Below, in pieces: positions 25,337 through 34,116 of a stretch of DNA of 64,000 nt (position 1 is the stretch's first letter; each line of letters opens with the position of its first letter). The notes below the pieces were generated by a model, which made no database searches, was not told the origin of the DNA, and saw nothing but the letters and a program-made list of their open reading frames with translations. This DNA comes from DASZOC01 sp035550975 (GTDB taxonomy: Bacteria; Actinomycetota; CADDZG01; WHSQ01). The translations under genes and the position numbers were made by a program. Location: assembly GCA_035550975.1 (NCBI GenBank), contig DASZOC010000013.1:8181-72180 (forward strand), given 5' to 3'.

Positions 25337-26665
25337 CTAGACGACGGCGTGGAGGTTCCAGGTTCCGTCTACGCCTTTGAGGTCGTGCGGGCCCTTGTCC
25401 TCGAAGGTGATACCGCTTCCGGCAACGAGCGGGGGCAACGCAGGCGAGACGAGGATCTCACCGGGACCCGCCGCGTCCATGACGCGCGCCGCTATGTGCA
25501 CGGCGATGCCGCCGACGTCGTCTCCTCTCAGTTCGATCTCGCCGGTGTGCAGGCCACAGCGGAACTCGACCCCGTCCGACTTCGTCTCCTTGCACACCCG
25601 GGCGGCCGCTCGAACGGCTTGCGCGGGACGGTCGAACGTCGCGAGGTACCCGTCGCCGAGCCGTTTGATCAATCTCCCGCCATGCCATTCGACCTGCTTC
25701 GAAACCACCGAGTCGACCCCGTCGAGCACCTGCTTCCACCTCTGGTCTCCCATCGCCGCCGCCGCCGATGTCGATCCGACGATGTCGGCGAACAGCAATG
25801 TCGAAAGGATCCTCTCGTCATCGCGCGGTGAACGGGAGCCGGTCAGGAACTCCTCGACCTCGTCGACGAGAGCCTGCGAGTCACCGAGGAAGGGCATGTA
25901 GTCGACGCCCTCGAGCTCGACGAGCTTCGACCCCGGGATGTGTTCGTGCAGGTAACGGGCATTCTCGACTGGAACCGCGACACTCTTCGTCCTATGCAGG
26001 ATCAAGGTAGGGACCTGTATGGCACCGAGAACGGGTCGAACGTCGGTCTCCGCGGCGATCGCGAACATGTTCCGGACCGCGTCGCGGCTAACCGCGTTCC
26101 GTTGCCATTTCGCCCACCAGGCGAGGAACCGCTCGTCTCCCTCCGCCGACTGCGGGTTCACCAGCGTAGCTACGCCTTCTTTCTCCCCCCACGTCTGCAC
26201 CACGAACTCGATCTGCAGATCCCGCTCTTCGGGCTTCTGCCCCCACGGATAGTCCTCGTGCCACGTCGTCGAGGCAAAGGACCCATAGAGGATCAGAGCC
26301 GAGACGCGGTCCGGATGCGTAGCGGCGAGCGTCATGCCGACCGCACCGCCACCATGCATGGCGATCAATGCGGCTTTCTCACAACCGACGTCATCGAGCA
26401 GGGCGAGGACGTCGTCCATGCTCTCGTCGAGGCTTCCCGCGCCGCACAGACGGTCGGACAGGCCACTCCCGCGCGGGTCGTAGACGATCAAGCGCCCCAT
26501 CGACGCGAAAGTGTCCAAGCCTCGGCGGACCGCAGGGTGTTCGAGTAAGACCTCGAAGTTCGAGCCCCACGGAAGGATCAGGACCGCTACGCGTTCGCCT
26601 TCGCCGATGCAGGTGTAGGCGATGTTGATATCGCCGGACTTCGCGTAACGGATCTGCGGATCCAT
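25337..26665 (-). CDS. Alpha/beta-hydrolase fold fused to class III adenylate cyclase
   Basis: A 442-residue fusion. Residues 1-265 form an alpha/beta-hydrolase domain (IAYTCIGEGERVAVLILPWG, a VYDPRGSGLSDR strand and a C-terminal VEGVDYMPFLGD block). Residues 270-442 form a class III nucleotide cyclase with metal-binding Asp residues in LLFADIVGSTSAA and KRLGDGYLATF. At the hydrolase nucleophile elbow the usual GxSxG reads AMHGGG, so the catalytic Ser appears replaced by His and this half may only bind a ligand and control cAMP synthesis. ATG 26665 shares one base with the polA stop (TGATG). Confidence 0.85.
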   Translation of the reverse strand: MDPQIRYAKSGDINIAYTCIGEGERVAVLILPWGSNFEVLLEHPAVRRGLDTFASMGRLIVYDPRGSGLSDRLCGAGSLDESMDDVLALLDDVGCEKAALIAMHGGGAVGMTLAATHPDRVSALILYGSFASTTWHEDYPWGQKPEERDLQIEFVVQTWGEKEGVATLVNPQSAEGDERFLAWWAKWQRNAVSRDAVRNMFAIAAETDVRPVLGAIQVPTLILHRTKSVAVPVENARYLHEHIPGSKLVELEGVDYMPFLGDSQALVDEVEEFLTGSRSPRDDERILSTLLFADIVGSTSAAAAMGDQRWKQVLDGVDSVVSKQVEWHGGRLIKRLGDGYLATFDRPAQAVRAAARVCKETKSDGVEFRCGLHTGEIELRGDDVGGIAVHIAARVMDAAGPGEILVSPALPPLVAGSGITFEDKGPHDLKGVDGTWNLHAVV

Positions 26666-29415
26666 CACCCTTTGGCTTCGGCCCAGTTCCCGCCGAAAGA
26701 CGCATCGACCTCGAGCGGGACCTCCATGTGACACACGCTGGTCATCTCGCGGCGTACCAGTTCGAGGGCCGGGTCCTTCTCTTCGTCGGGGACCTCGAAG
26801 ACCAGCTCGTCGTGGACCGTGAGGATCATCTGGGTCTGCATGCCGTCGTCCTGGAGCGCACGGTCGACGTTGATCATCGCGAGCTTCATGATGTCGGCGG
26901 CCGAGCCCTGGATCGGAGCGTTGAGCGCCTGGCGTTCGCCGATCGCACGCACCCGCGGGTTCCCACTGCCGAGCTCGGGCAGGTAGCGGCGACGGCCGAA
27001 CATCGTCGTCGTGAAGCCATCCTTGTGCGCCTGGGCTACAACCTCGTCGAGGAAGTCGGCGACGCCTCCGAACTGATCGAAGTAGGTGTCCATGATGTCT
27101 TGCGCCTCGTGGACCGGGACGTTCAACCTCTCCGCCAGCCCCGGCGCGCCCATCCCGTAGGCGAGGCCGTAGTTCACCATCTTCGCGGTGGAGCGATGCT
27201 TTGTCGTGAGCTTCTTCTCGTCGACGCCGAAGATGCGACATGCGGTCGCCGTGTGGACGTCCTCGCGGTTCTTGAACACGTCCAGAAGGATCGGGTCCTT
27301 CGACAGGTGCGTCATGACCCGGAGCTCGATCTGCGAGTAATCGACCGACAACAGCACATGGCCCGGTTCGGGGATGAAGGCGCGGCGTATCTGCTTGCCG
27401 AGGTCGGTCCGGATCGGGATGTTCATCAGGTTCGGGTTCGTGCTGGACAACCTTCCCGTCGCGGCAACGGTCTGGTCGTAGGTCGTGTGGACGCGGCCGT
27501 CGTCCGGGTCGACCAGCGGGGGCAACGCGTCGATGTAGGTGTTCTTGAGCTTCGCGAGCTCACGGTAGTCGAGCAGCTTCGGCACGAACTCGTGCTGGTC
27601 GACCAGTTGCAACAGCGCGCGTGCGTCTGTCGACAGGCCCGTCTTCGTCCTGCGCGTGGTCTTCAACCCGAGCTTGTCGTACAGCAACACGCGAAGTTGG
27701 CTGGGAGAACCCAGATTGATCCGTTCGCCTGCCAGCTCGTAGCACTCCGTTTCCAGCTCCGCGATCCTTTTCTCGAGGTCGCGCCCGACCTCCGCGAGGT
27801 AGTCGAGGTCGATCTTGATACCGACCTCCTCCATGCGCGCGAGAACCGGGATCAACGGGTGCTCGATCGTGCGGTAGAGCTCGGTCATACCCAGTCGTTC
27901 GAGCTCGGGCTCGACCGCGGCTGCAACCTCGGCGATCGCCAACGCCCTCAACGACGCGTCCTCTGCTTCGACCTCGACCGGATCTCCTTCGAGCGCGAGC
28001 GATCCCTGCGTCGCCTCCGGCGCGTCACGTTCCACACCGTCGATCGCTTTGAGCTCACGACCGGAGTACTTCCGCGCCATCTCCTCCAACGCGTATCCCG
28101 GCGCGCCGGGGTCGAGCAGATAGGTGCCGACGTGCGTGTCGAGGTAGAGGCCGCGCAACCCGATCCCGCCTGCGCGCAGCGACAGCAACGCGGCACGGCC
28201 GCCGTGCACGACCTTGTCCAGCGAAGGATCTTCCAGTGGCTCCCTCAACCCCGCGACCACCTCTTCGACCGTCGTCCCTCGAGGATCGAGAGGAACGAAC
28301 GCGGTCTCCCCCGCGCCCCACGAGAACGCCAGCGATCGTGGCGCGCCGCGCGGAGAAGCAGGAACCAGGTCGACCGCGAACCGGCCCGCGGCGGCAAGGT
28401 CCGCGGCAAGGTCCGCGAGGTCGGCCGGTGAGACCGCGACGCGGAGCTGAAGCTCGAACGCTTCGCCCTCGCCCTCGGCAGCTTCCGGAAGGTCGGACAT
28501 CAAGCGCTCGAGCAGGACCCGGAACTCCAGGGACTTGAAGAGCTCTCGCACCTCTTCCATGTCCCACGCGCCCATCTTCAGGTCGTCGAGGCTGACGTCG
28601 AGCGGCACCTCCGCCAGCGTCGAGAGCTGTTTGTTTACCGCCACCTGGTCGGCATGCGCCGCGAGGTTCTCGGCCAGCTTCGGCGTCTGCTCGGCGGCGT
28701 GCGCCACGGCTTCCTCCGCGCTCCCGTATCTCTGCACGAGCTTCGCGGCCGTCTTCGTTCCGACGCCGGGGACCCCCGGGAGGTTGTCGGAGTTGTCTCC
28801 CTCCAGCGCCTTGAGGTCCACGTACTTCGCAGGCGGGACGCCGTAGCGTTCCTCGACCGCCTTGGGGTCCATCTCGACGATGTCGGAGATCCCGCGGCGG
28901 TTGTACAGCACGTGGATGTTGTCGTTGACGATCTGGAAGAAGTCCCTATCCCCCGTCACGATGCGGACGTCGACGCCCTCCTTCTCGGAGCACTTCGCGA
29001 GGAAAGCGATGATGTCGTCGGCCTCGTGGCCGGGAAGCTCGAAGATCGGGATGTGCAGGACCTTCAACACTTCGCGAATGAGCGGGACCTGCGACGTGAA
29101 GGTATCGGGGGCCGAGCTGCGGTTGGTCTTGTAGTCCGCAAACGCCTCCGAGCGCTCGAGCGGGGCGGCCATATCCAAGCAGCACGCGATGTGATCGGGC
29201 TTCTCGTCCTGCATGACCTTGATCAGCATCGACGTGAAGCCGAAGACCGCGTTCGTATGCGTCCCGTCGCTGGTCGCGAGGTCTTCGGGCAGCGCGTAGA
29301 ACGCTCGGAACGCCAACGAATACCCGTCCAGCAACAACAGCTTCGGTCGCGACGCCTTCTTCTTGGCTTTGCCGCTTGTCGTCGTGGGTGACGCGGTCTT
29401 GGTGGGTGGGGCCAC
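26665..29415 (-). CDS. polA: DNA polymerase I, proofreading domain degenerate
   Basis: A 916-residue DNA polymerase I with GTG start. The 5' nuclease domain (about 25-320; LLLLDGYSLAFRAFYALPED, DNSDNLPGVPGVGTKTAAKL) is intact. In the middle domain the proofreading carboxylates are missing: the first block reads FAVDLVPAS where DxE is expected, and the next VVHGGRAALL lacks the Asp. The polymerase domain is intact (VDYSQIELRVMTHLS, KMVNYGLAYGMG, LTVHDELVFEV). Actinobacterial and Thermus enzymes also lack this exonuclease. It is used in repair and Okazaki fragment processing. Confidence 0.96.
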   Translation of the reverse strand: MAPPTKTASPTTTSGKAKKKASRPKLLLLDGYSLAFRAFYALPEDLATSDGTHTNAVFGFTSMLIKVMQDEKPDHIACCLDMAAPLERSEAFADYKTNRSSAPDTFTSQVPLIREVLKVLHIPIFELPGHEADDIIAFLAKCSEKEGVDVRIVTGDRDFFQIVNDNIHVLYNRRGISDIVEMDPKAVEERYGVPPAKYVDLKALEGDNSDNLPGVPGVGTKTAAKLVQRYGSAEEAVAHAAEQTPKLAENLAAHADQVAVNKQLSTLAEVPLDVSLDDLKMGAWDMEEVRELFKSLEFRVLLERLMSDLPEAAEGEGEAFELQLRVAVSPADLADLAADLAAAGRFAVDLVPASPRGAPRSLAFSWGAGETAFVPLDPRGTTVEEVVAGLREPLEDPSLDKVVHGGRAALLSLRAGGIGLRGLYLDTHVGTYLLDPGAPGYALEEMARKYSGRELKAIDGVERDAPEATQGSLALEGDPVEVEAEDASLRALAIAEVAAAVEPELERLGMTELYRTIEHPLIPVLARMEEVGIKIDLDYLAEVGRDLEKRIAELETECYELAGERINLGSPSQLRVLLYDKLGLKTTRRTKTGLSTDARALLQLVDQHEFVPKLLDYRELAKLKNTYIDALPPLVDPDDGRVHTTYDQTVAATGRLSSTNPNLMNIPIRTDLGKQIRRAFIPEPGHVLLSVDYSQIELRVMTHLSKDPILLDVFKNREDVHTATACRIFGVDEKKLTTKHRSTAKMVNYGLAYGMGAPGLAERLNVPVHEAQDIMDTYFDQFGGVADFLDEVVAQAHKDGFTTTMFGRRRYLPELGSGNPRVRAIGERQALNAPIQGSAADIMKLAMINVDRALQDDGMQTQMILTVHDELVFEVPDEEKDPALELVRREMTSVCHMEVPLEVDASFGGNWAEAKG

Positions 29416-29443
29416 GTGACCAGCCTATCGGGGCTCTTACAAT
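29416..29443 (+). promoter_or_regulatory. Possible promoter of the DtxR-type gene
   Basis: GTGACC (29416-29421) and TACAAT (29438-29443) are 16 bases apart. The -10 box ends 7 bases before the GTG start, which would give a nearly leaderless mRNA, a common arrangement in actinobacteria. Confidence 0.35.
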
Positions 29444-29450
29444 CACCGGC

Positions 29451-30137
29451 GTGAGCGAACCGTCACCCGATCTACGCAGCCTCAATCCCGCGTCGAAGGA
29501 ATACCTCGAGGCGATCTACGAGCTCGAAGAAGAGGGGCACCGCGTGCTGCAAGCACGCGTTGGTGAACGGCTCGGCCTCGCTCCGGCAACCGTTTCGGAG
29601 GGCATCCGCCGGCTCGTCGGTGAGGGATATCTCGAGGAGGGGTCCGGCCGCGACCTCGTCCTAACGCCGGAAGGACGCCGCATCGCAGAAGCTCTAGTGC
29701 GCCGGCACCGGCTCGCGGAGCGGATGCTCGTCGACATCCTGGGCATCCAGTGGCACCTGTGCCACGAGCAAGCCGAGGACTGGGAGAAGGTCATGACGCC
29801 CGAGGTCGAGCAAGCGATCCTCGCGAAGCTGTCGGGCGAAGCCACGTGCCCACACGGCAACCCGATCCCCGGAACGCCATCGACGATCAAATGGTCCGAT
29901 CTCAAACCGGTGGCGGCGATGGACGTCGGCCAGACCGCTCGGTTGACGCGCCTCCTCGAGGATGTCGAGCTCGACCACGACGTCCTGAAATACCTGGAGG
30001 ACCACAACCTGATGCCGGGCAGGGACCTGACCCTGGTCGAGGTTGCGCCGGACGACACGCGCACGCTGGAGGTCGACGGCCACCGCGTCGCCCTCGGTAA
30101 CGCCCTTGCCGACAACCTGTGGGTGCTGCCCCGCTAG
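29451..30137 (+). CDS. DtxR/MntR family metal-dependent repressor
   Basis: A 228-residue regulator with a winged-helix N-terminus (KEYLEAIYELEEEG, ARVGERLGLAPATVSEGIRRL), a metal-binding/dimerisation domain (ALVRRHRLAERML through LCHEQAEDWEKVM) and a C-terminal SH3-like FeoA domain (LEDHNLMPGRDLTLVEVAP). Compared with IdeR/DtxR, the HDEACRWEH block reads HEQAEDWEK, so the primary-site Cys is Glu and a second-site His is Lys; Glu at that position is seen in MntR-type sensors. It faces an iron(III) ABC operon whose upstream region has a DtxR-like box. Start GTG 29451 excludes sequence overlapping polA. Confidence 0.88.
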   Translation: MSEPSPDLRSLNPASKEYLEAIYELEEEGHRVLQARVGERLGLAPATVSEGIRRLVGEGYLEEGSGRDLVLTPEGRRIAEALVRRHRLAERMLVDILGIQWHLCHEQAEDWEKVMTPEVEQAILAKLSGEATCPHGNPIPGTPSTIKWSDLKPVAAMDVGQTARLTRLLEDVELDHDVLKYLEDHNLMPGRDLTLVEVAPDDTRTLEVDGHRVALGNALADNLWVLPR

Positions 30138-31174
30138 ACGGGGACGCCGTTCGAGAAGAAACGCGCCTGCCCGGCGAGCCGCGCCCGAACGCGGGCGTCG
30201 ACGCGCAGTTCGGGGTGGGGGCCGAGCAACCTGACGTTCACCACCGTCCCGTCGGCCAGCTGTGCCGTCACGAGCTGGTCGTGACCGTAGAACTCCGTAC
30301 GAACGATGCGGGCGTCTCCGACCTCGTCGAAGACGAGCTCGATCGCTTCCGGCCTCACGAGGACCTCGGCTTCGCCATCAGGTACCCCCGGCGCCGCTAT
30401 CGCGCCCAGTGCGGTCGAGGCGCGCCCGCGGCCCACGTTTGCCCGCAGGAAGTTCGCCTCACCTACGAGCGAGGCAACCCGTCGCGACGACGGCGAGCCG
30501 TAGACCTCGTGCGGGCTGCCCACCTGGAGGACACGCCCCTGCACCATCACGGCGACCTCGTCGGCCATCGCCAGGGCCTCCTCCTGATCGTGTGTGACGA
30601 AGATCGCCGTCGCCTTGACGTCATGGAGGAGCTGAGCGACCTCTGCGCGTACCGACGCGCGCAGCGTCGCGTCGAGGTTCGAGAAGGGCTCGTCCAACAA
30701 GACCACCTCGGGCGACGGAGCGAGAGCCCGGCCCAACGCGACCCTCTGCTGCTGGCCCCCCGAGAGCTCGTGGGGCATCCTGCGCTCGAAACCGTTCAGG
30801 TCCATCATCTCGATGACGTCGGTGACCCGCTCGTCATCACGATCGAGACCGAAGGCGATGTTGTGCCATACGTCGAGGTGCGGGAACAACGCCCACTCCT
30901 GAAACACCATGCCGATACGGCGCTTCTCGGGCGGCACCCATTCGCCGCCCCCCGCGACGGGGCGATCGCCTACCCAGACCTCGCCCGCGGCGGGGGCTTC
31001 GAAGCCGGCGATCACGCGCAGCGCGGTCGTCTTGCCACACCCGCTCGGCCCCAGCAGAGCCATCAGCGTCCCGCTCCGAAGCGTGAGGTCGAACCCGTGC
31101 AACGCGACCGCATCGTCGAAGATCTTCGTGACGCCGGCGCAGCGGAGCGCGACGCCTTCCGCGGCTGCGTTCAC
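30134..31174 (-). CDS. fbpC: Iron(III)-type ABC transporter ATP-binding protein
   Basis: A 346-residue ABC ATPase of the FbpC/PotA type. Walker A is LGPSGCGKTT, the Q-loop VFQEWALFPHL, the signature LSGGQQQRVALGRAL and Walker B VVLLDEPFSNLD, followed by a C-terminal regulatory TOBE-like domain. The start is GTG 31174, overlapping the permease stop by 4 bases. It forms an operon with the permease and binding protein. The Fe(III) substrate is inferred from the binding protein and the iron box. Its TAG interlocks with the stop of the convergent DtxR-type gene. Confidence 0.9.
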   Translation of the reverse strand: MNAAAEGVALRCAGVTKIFDDAVALHGFDLTLRSGTLMALLGPSGCGKTTALRVIAGFEAPAAGEVWVGDRPVAGGGEWVPPEKRRIGMVFQEWALFPHLDVWHNIAFGLDRDDERVTDVIEMMDLNGFERRMPHELSGGQQQRVALGRALAPSPEVVLLDEPFSNLDATLRASVRAEVAQLLHDVKATAIFVTHDQEEALAMADEVAVMVQGRVLQVGSPHEVYGSPSSRRVASLVGEANFLRANVGRGRASTALGAIAAPGVPDGEAEVLVRPEAIELVFDEVGDARIVRTEFYGHDQLVTAQLADGTVVNVRLLGPHPELRVDARVRARLAGQARFFSNGVPV

Positions 31175-32805
31175 TCGGCCGGCACCTCGATCTTCTCGAC
31201 CTCGACCCTGCGAACGAGCACATACAACGGCACCGCACAGATAGCGATAAGGAGCAGTGCCGGAGCTGCAGCCTTCGAGTACAGCCCCGCGGCAGCACCG
31301 GTCCAGATGGAAGTGGCCAGCGTGTCGAAGCCGGTAGGTCTGAGCAGCAACGTCGCCGGCAGCTCCTTCATCGAGGTGAGGAACACGAGCGCGGCTCCCG
31401 CGAGGGCGCCGCGTGCGATCAACGGGGCGACCACGCTGAGGTAGACGTGCCGCCTCGTCCGTCCGAGAGCACGGCCCGCTTCCTCGACACGCGGCCCCAT
31501 CTGCATCAGCGCGCCGCGTAGCGGCTCCGTCGCCTGTGGCAGGAACAACACGACGTACGCGATCACCACCAACGGCAGGCTCTGGTACAGCCACGGAGCG
31601 AAGTTCGATGCGAAGAACACGAACGCTAGCGCCGCCACGATCCCGGGCAACGCGTAACCCGTGTACGACAGGCGTTCGACACTCCGTGTGAAGCCGCCTT
31701 GATGACGCGCCACGAGTCTGGCTATCGGGAACGCGCTGGCGACCGCTGCGAGTGCCGCAGCCGACGCGACCACGAGCGAGCCGACGGCCGGCGCCAGCGT
31801 GAGCTCGATGTCCGTGCCGGCTGCGAATCCGCGGATCAGCCAGAAGACGATGACCGCCAGAGGCCCCACCAAAGCGAACAGAGTGACGGATCCACAGAGA
31901 ACCAGCGACGGCCATGTCCACTTGCCGAGCTCGATCGGCGTCACTCGCCGCGCCGTCCCCGCTCCCGATCGGTAGTAGCGCGCGCGTCCGCGCGCCCGTT
32001 GTTCGAGGACCAACACGGCAAGGGCGAGGCCCACCAGCATCAGTGAGAGCAGCGCTGCCGGCGTGCGGTCGAACGCGCCCTTGTACTGGAGATAGATCGC
32101 CTGCGTGAACGCCGGGAAACGCATGAGAGACACGGCTCCGAAATCGTGCAACGCGTAGAGCGCGACCAACAAGCCGCCCGCCGCGATCGACGGGCGCAGC
32201 GACGGAAGCGTCACGCGCCGGAACGTCGTCCATCGCGTGTGGGCAAGGCTGCGGGACGCGTCCTCGATCGACGGGTCGAGGCCCTTGATGCCTGCCGACA
32301 CCAACAGGAACACGTACGGATAGGTGAACAGGGTCAGCGCGATGAACGCTCCTGGGAATCCGGTGATGTCGGGCAGACGCTCGACCCCGAGTGGGGCCTC
32401 CAGGAGCTGCTGGAGCATGCCGCGGGGGCCGAACGCCGCTATCAACGCGAACGCGCCGACGTAGCTCGGGATCACGAGTGGGAGCGAGACGAGCACGGCC
32501 CACGCGCGACGCCCCGGCAGGTCCGTACGCGTCGTCAGCCACGCAAGCGGCACCCCGACCGCTACTGCAGCGATCGTCACCGCGGCCGCGAGGCCGAGCG
32601 TGCGTAGCGTCAACCACACGGTTCGCATCCTGAGGATCAGGTCCCAGCTCGACGCGTCCGCCTCGGCTGCGCGCAGAGCCAGGTACGCGAGCGGCGTCAC
32701 CATGACGGCACACACGGCGAGCGACGCGACCACGAGCCCACGCGAAGCGCGGGCCGGTGGGAGGGATCGGCGTAGGCCTGCGGAAGCTTCCGCGACCAGG
32801 CTCAT
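31171..32805 (-). CDS. fbpB: Iron(III)-type ABC transporter permease (double domain)
   Basis: A 544-residue permease with about twelve membrane segments, the usual duplicated layout of FbpB-type iron importers, each half about 250 residues. EAA-loop-like sequences IEDASRSLAHTRWTTFRRV and VEEAGRALGRTRRHVYLSV are placed for contact with the ATPase. It starts 14 bases after the binding-protein stop and overlaps the ATPase gene. Confidence 0.9.
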   Translation of the reverse strand: MSLVAEASAGLRRSLPPARASRGLVVASLAVCAVMVTPLAYLALRAAEADASSWDLILRMRTVWLTLRTLGLAAAVTIAAVAVGVPLAWLTTRTDLPGRRAWAVLVSLPLVIPSYVGAFALIAAFGPRGMLQQLLEAPLGVERLPDITGFPGAFIALTLFTYPYVFLLVSAGIKGLDPSIEDASRSLAHTRWTTFRRVTLPSLRPSIAAGGLLVALYALHDFGAVSLMRFPAFTQAIYLQYKGAFDRTPAALLSLMLVGLALAVLVLEQRARGRARYYRSGAGTARRVTPIELGKWTWPSLVLCGSVTLFALVGPLAVIVFWLIRGFAAGTDIELTLAPAVGSLVVASAAALAAVASAFPIARLVARHQGGFTRSVERLSYTGYALPGIVAALAFVFFASNFAPWLYQSLPLVVIAYVVLFLPQATEPLRGALMQMGPRVEEAGRALGRTRRHVYLSVVAPLIARGALAGAALVFLTSMKELPATLLLRPTGFDTLATSIWTGAAAGLYSKAAAPALLLIAICAVPLYVLVRRVEVEKIEVPAE

Positions 32806-32819
32806 CTAGCCATGATCGA

Positions 32820-33863
32820 CTAGAGCAACCCGACCTCGGCGAGCAGATCCAGGGCCGGTTCCAGCGTTCCCGCAAGGTCCGATAGGTCGATCTCGGGGGA
32901 TTCGATGTCGTCGAGGGCCACCAGCTCGACCGCTGGCGCGTAGCCGTCGACCACCGGGTACTCCCATGTCTCTTCCGCGAAGTACGTCTGCCCCTGCTCG
33001 CCCGTCAGATAGTCGAGAAGTCTCGTCGCCGCGTCCGGATCCTTGCTCGACGTGAGGATCCCGGCCCCCGCCGCGTTCACCAGCGCCCCAGGGTCGCCTC
33101 CGGTGAAGAAGTGGTTCTCCACCGGGATCTCCCCGTCTTCCGCCGCGACCTCGTACTTGTAATAGTGGTTGACGAACCCGACCTCGATCTCGCCCGCGGC
33201 GACGCCGCGAACGGTGGAACTGTTGTCCTCGTACAGCCGAGGGTCGTTCGCGACCAGCCCCTCGAGGAACTCGCGCGTCGCGTCTTCACCTTCGGTCGCG
33301 ATCATCCCGGCGACGAACGCCTGGAACGAGCTGTTCGTCGGCGCGAAACCGATCCGTCCTTTCCACTGCGGGTCGGTGAACCCGAGGATCGAGTCCGGTA
33401 GGTCCGCCTCCGTCAGTTCGTCGGTGTTGTACGCCGCTACCCTCGCCCTGCCCGAGAGGCCCACCCACGTCCCTTCCGAGGAGCGGAAGCGCTCGTCGAC
33501 CCGGTCGAGTATCTCTTGGTCGATCTGGGCCAACAGGCCCTCCGCCGCGACCGCCCCGAGAGAGCCGGCGTCCTGCGAGACGAAAACGTCGGCGGGAGAC
33601 GAGTCGCCTTCTTCCATGATTGTGGCGGCGAGCTCGGCGGAGTCGCCGTATCGGACGTCCAGCGTGATCCCGGTGTCGGTCTCGAACTGCTCGTAGAGCG
33701 GGCCGACGAACTCCTCATCGCGCCCGGAGTAGACGGTCAGGGATGCGCCGGCATCATCGTCCGGCTCGGTCGCCCCCGCGGGCGTCGCATCATCGCCGCA
33801 GCCGGCCAGCCCGAGGACGAGGGCCGCGGCCGCGGCGGTTCCGATCAGCTTGCGTAGCTTCAC
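32820..33863 (-). CDS. fbpA: Iron(III) ABC transporter binding lipoprotein
   Basis: A 347-residue Fbp/FutA-type binding protein. The signal ends in lipobox GLAGCGDD. The mature part begins LTVYSGRDEEFVGPLYEQFE and contains the paired Tyr ligands in NHYYKYEVA, expected for Fe(III) coordination. Start GTG 33863 has AAGGAG upstream. It is the first gene of the fbpABC-like operon; upstream lie an 18-bp palindrome and a DtxR-like iron box, implying iron-dependent repression. Confidence 0.9.
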   Translation of the reverse strand: MKLRKLIGTAAAAALVLGLAGCGDDATPAGATEPDDDAGASLTVYSGRDEEFVGPLYEQFETDTGITLDVRYGDSAELAATIMEEGDSSPADVFVSQDAGSLGAVAAEGLLAQIDQEILDRVDERFRSSEGTWVGLSGRARVAAYNTDELTEADLPDSILGFTDPQWKGRIGFAPTNSSFQAFVAGMIATEGEDATREFLEGLVANDPRLYEDNSSTVRGVAAGEIEVGFVNHYYKYEVAAEDGEIPVENHFFTGGDPGALVNAAGAGILTSSKDPDAATRLLDYLTGEQGQTYFAEETWEYPVVDGYAPAVELVALDDIESPEIDLSDLAGTLEPALDLLAEVGLL

Positions 33864-33878
33864 GCGCTCTCCTTCATT

Positions 33879-33896
33879 TGTTCGGTCGACCGAACA
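33879..33896. promoter_or_regulatory. Perfect 18-bp palindrome, probable operator
   Basis: TGTTCGGTCGACCGAACA is an uninterrupted inverted repeat 15 bases before the fbpA start, with a further half-site TGTTCGG at 33902-33908. The shape fits a dimeric repressor site of TetR type; the regulator is not identified. Confidence 0.6.
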
Positions 33897-33913
33897 TCTC
33901 CTGTTCGGCGGCC

Positions 33914-33932
33914 GGAGGTTAGGCCAACCTAA
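33914..33932. promoter_or_regulatory. DtxR/IdeR-like iron box
   Basis: GGAGGTTAGGCCAACCTAA matches the DtxR/IdeR consensus TTAGGTTAGGCTAACCTAA at 16 of 19 positions. It lies 51 bases upstream of fbpA, and the DtxR-family gene is at the other end of this locus. Confidence 0.75.
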
Positions 33933-33971
33933 CCGGCGCCGTCAAATGCCCGCGCTGCTGGCGCGGGGTCG

Positions 33972-34000
33972 TTGACCGGACGTCCGCCGCCGGGTACGGT
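33972..34000 (+). promoter_or_regulatory. Putative gltB promoter
   Basis: TTGACC and TACGGT separated by exactly 17 bases give a good vegetative-type promoter. Predicted transcription would begin near 34007, leaving a leader of about 110 bases that includes two terminator-like hairpins. Confidence 0.5.
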
Positions 34001-34032
34001 CACGCAGACTTCCCCGTCGGATCCACGGAGCA

Positions 34033-34060
34033 ACGGCGCTCTCTCGGAGCGCCGTTTTTT
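34033..34060 (+). terminator. Terminator-like hairpin 1 in the gltB leader
   Basis: ACGGCGCTC pairs with GAGCGCCGT around a 5-base loop and is followed by six T (the last stem base included). It lies between the putative promoter and gltB. Confidence 0.75.
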
Positions 34061-34071
34061 GTTGCCCGAAG

Positions 34072-34099
34072 CCGGCGCTTTCGCAGAGCGCCGGTTTTT
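34072..34099 (+). terminator. Terminator-like hairpin 2 in the gltB leader
   Basis: CCGGCGCT pairs with AGCGCCGG around a 7-base loop, followed by five T, ending 17 bases before the gltB ATG. It shares the GGCGCT/AGCGCC core with hairpin 1, so the halves of the two hairpins could also pair with each other. Confidence 0.75.
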
Positions 34100-34116
34100 G
34101 TGTCGGAAAGGATTCC

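Noticed and set aside
26665..29415. Loss of PolA proofreading residues as a novel change
   Set aside because: Known for actinobacterial and Thermus enzymes, so recorded as annotation only.
30134..32875. One very long open frame spanning the iron ABC ATPase and permease region
   Set aside because: The upstream two-thirds is a shadow of the permease frame; only the part from GTG 31174 reads as an ABC ATPase.
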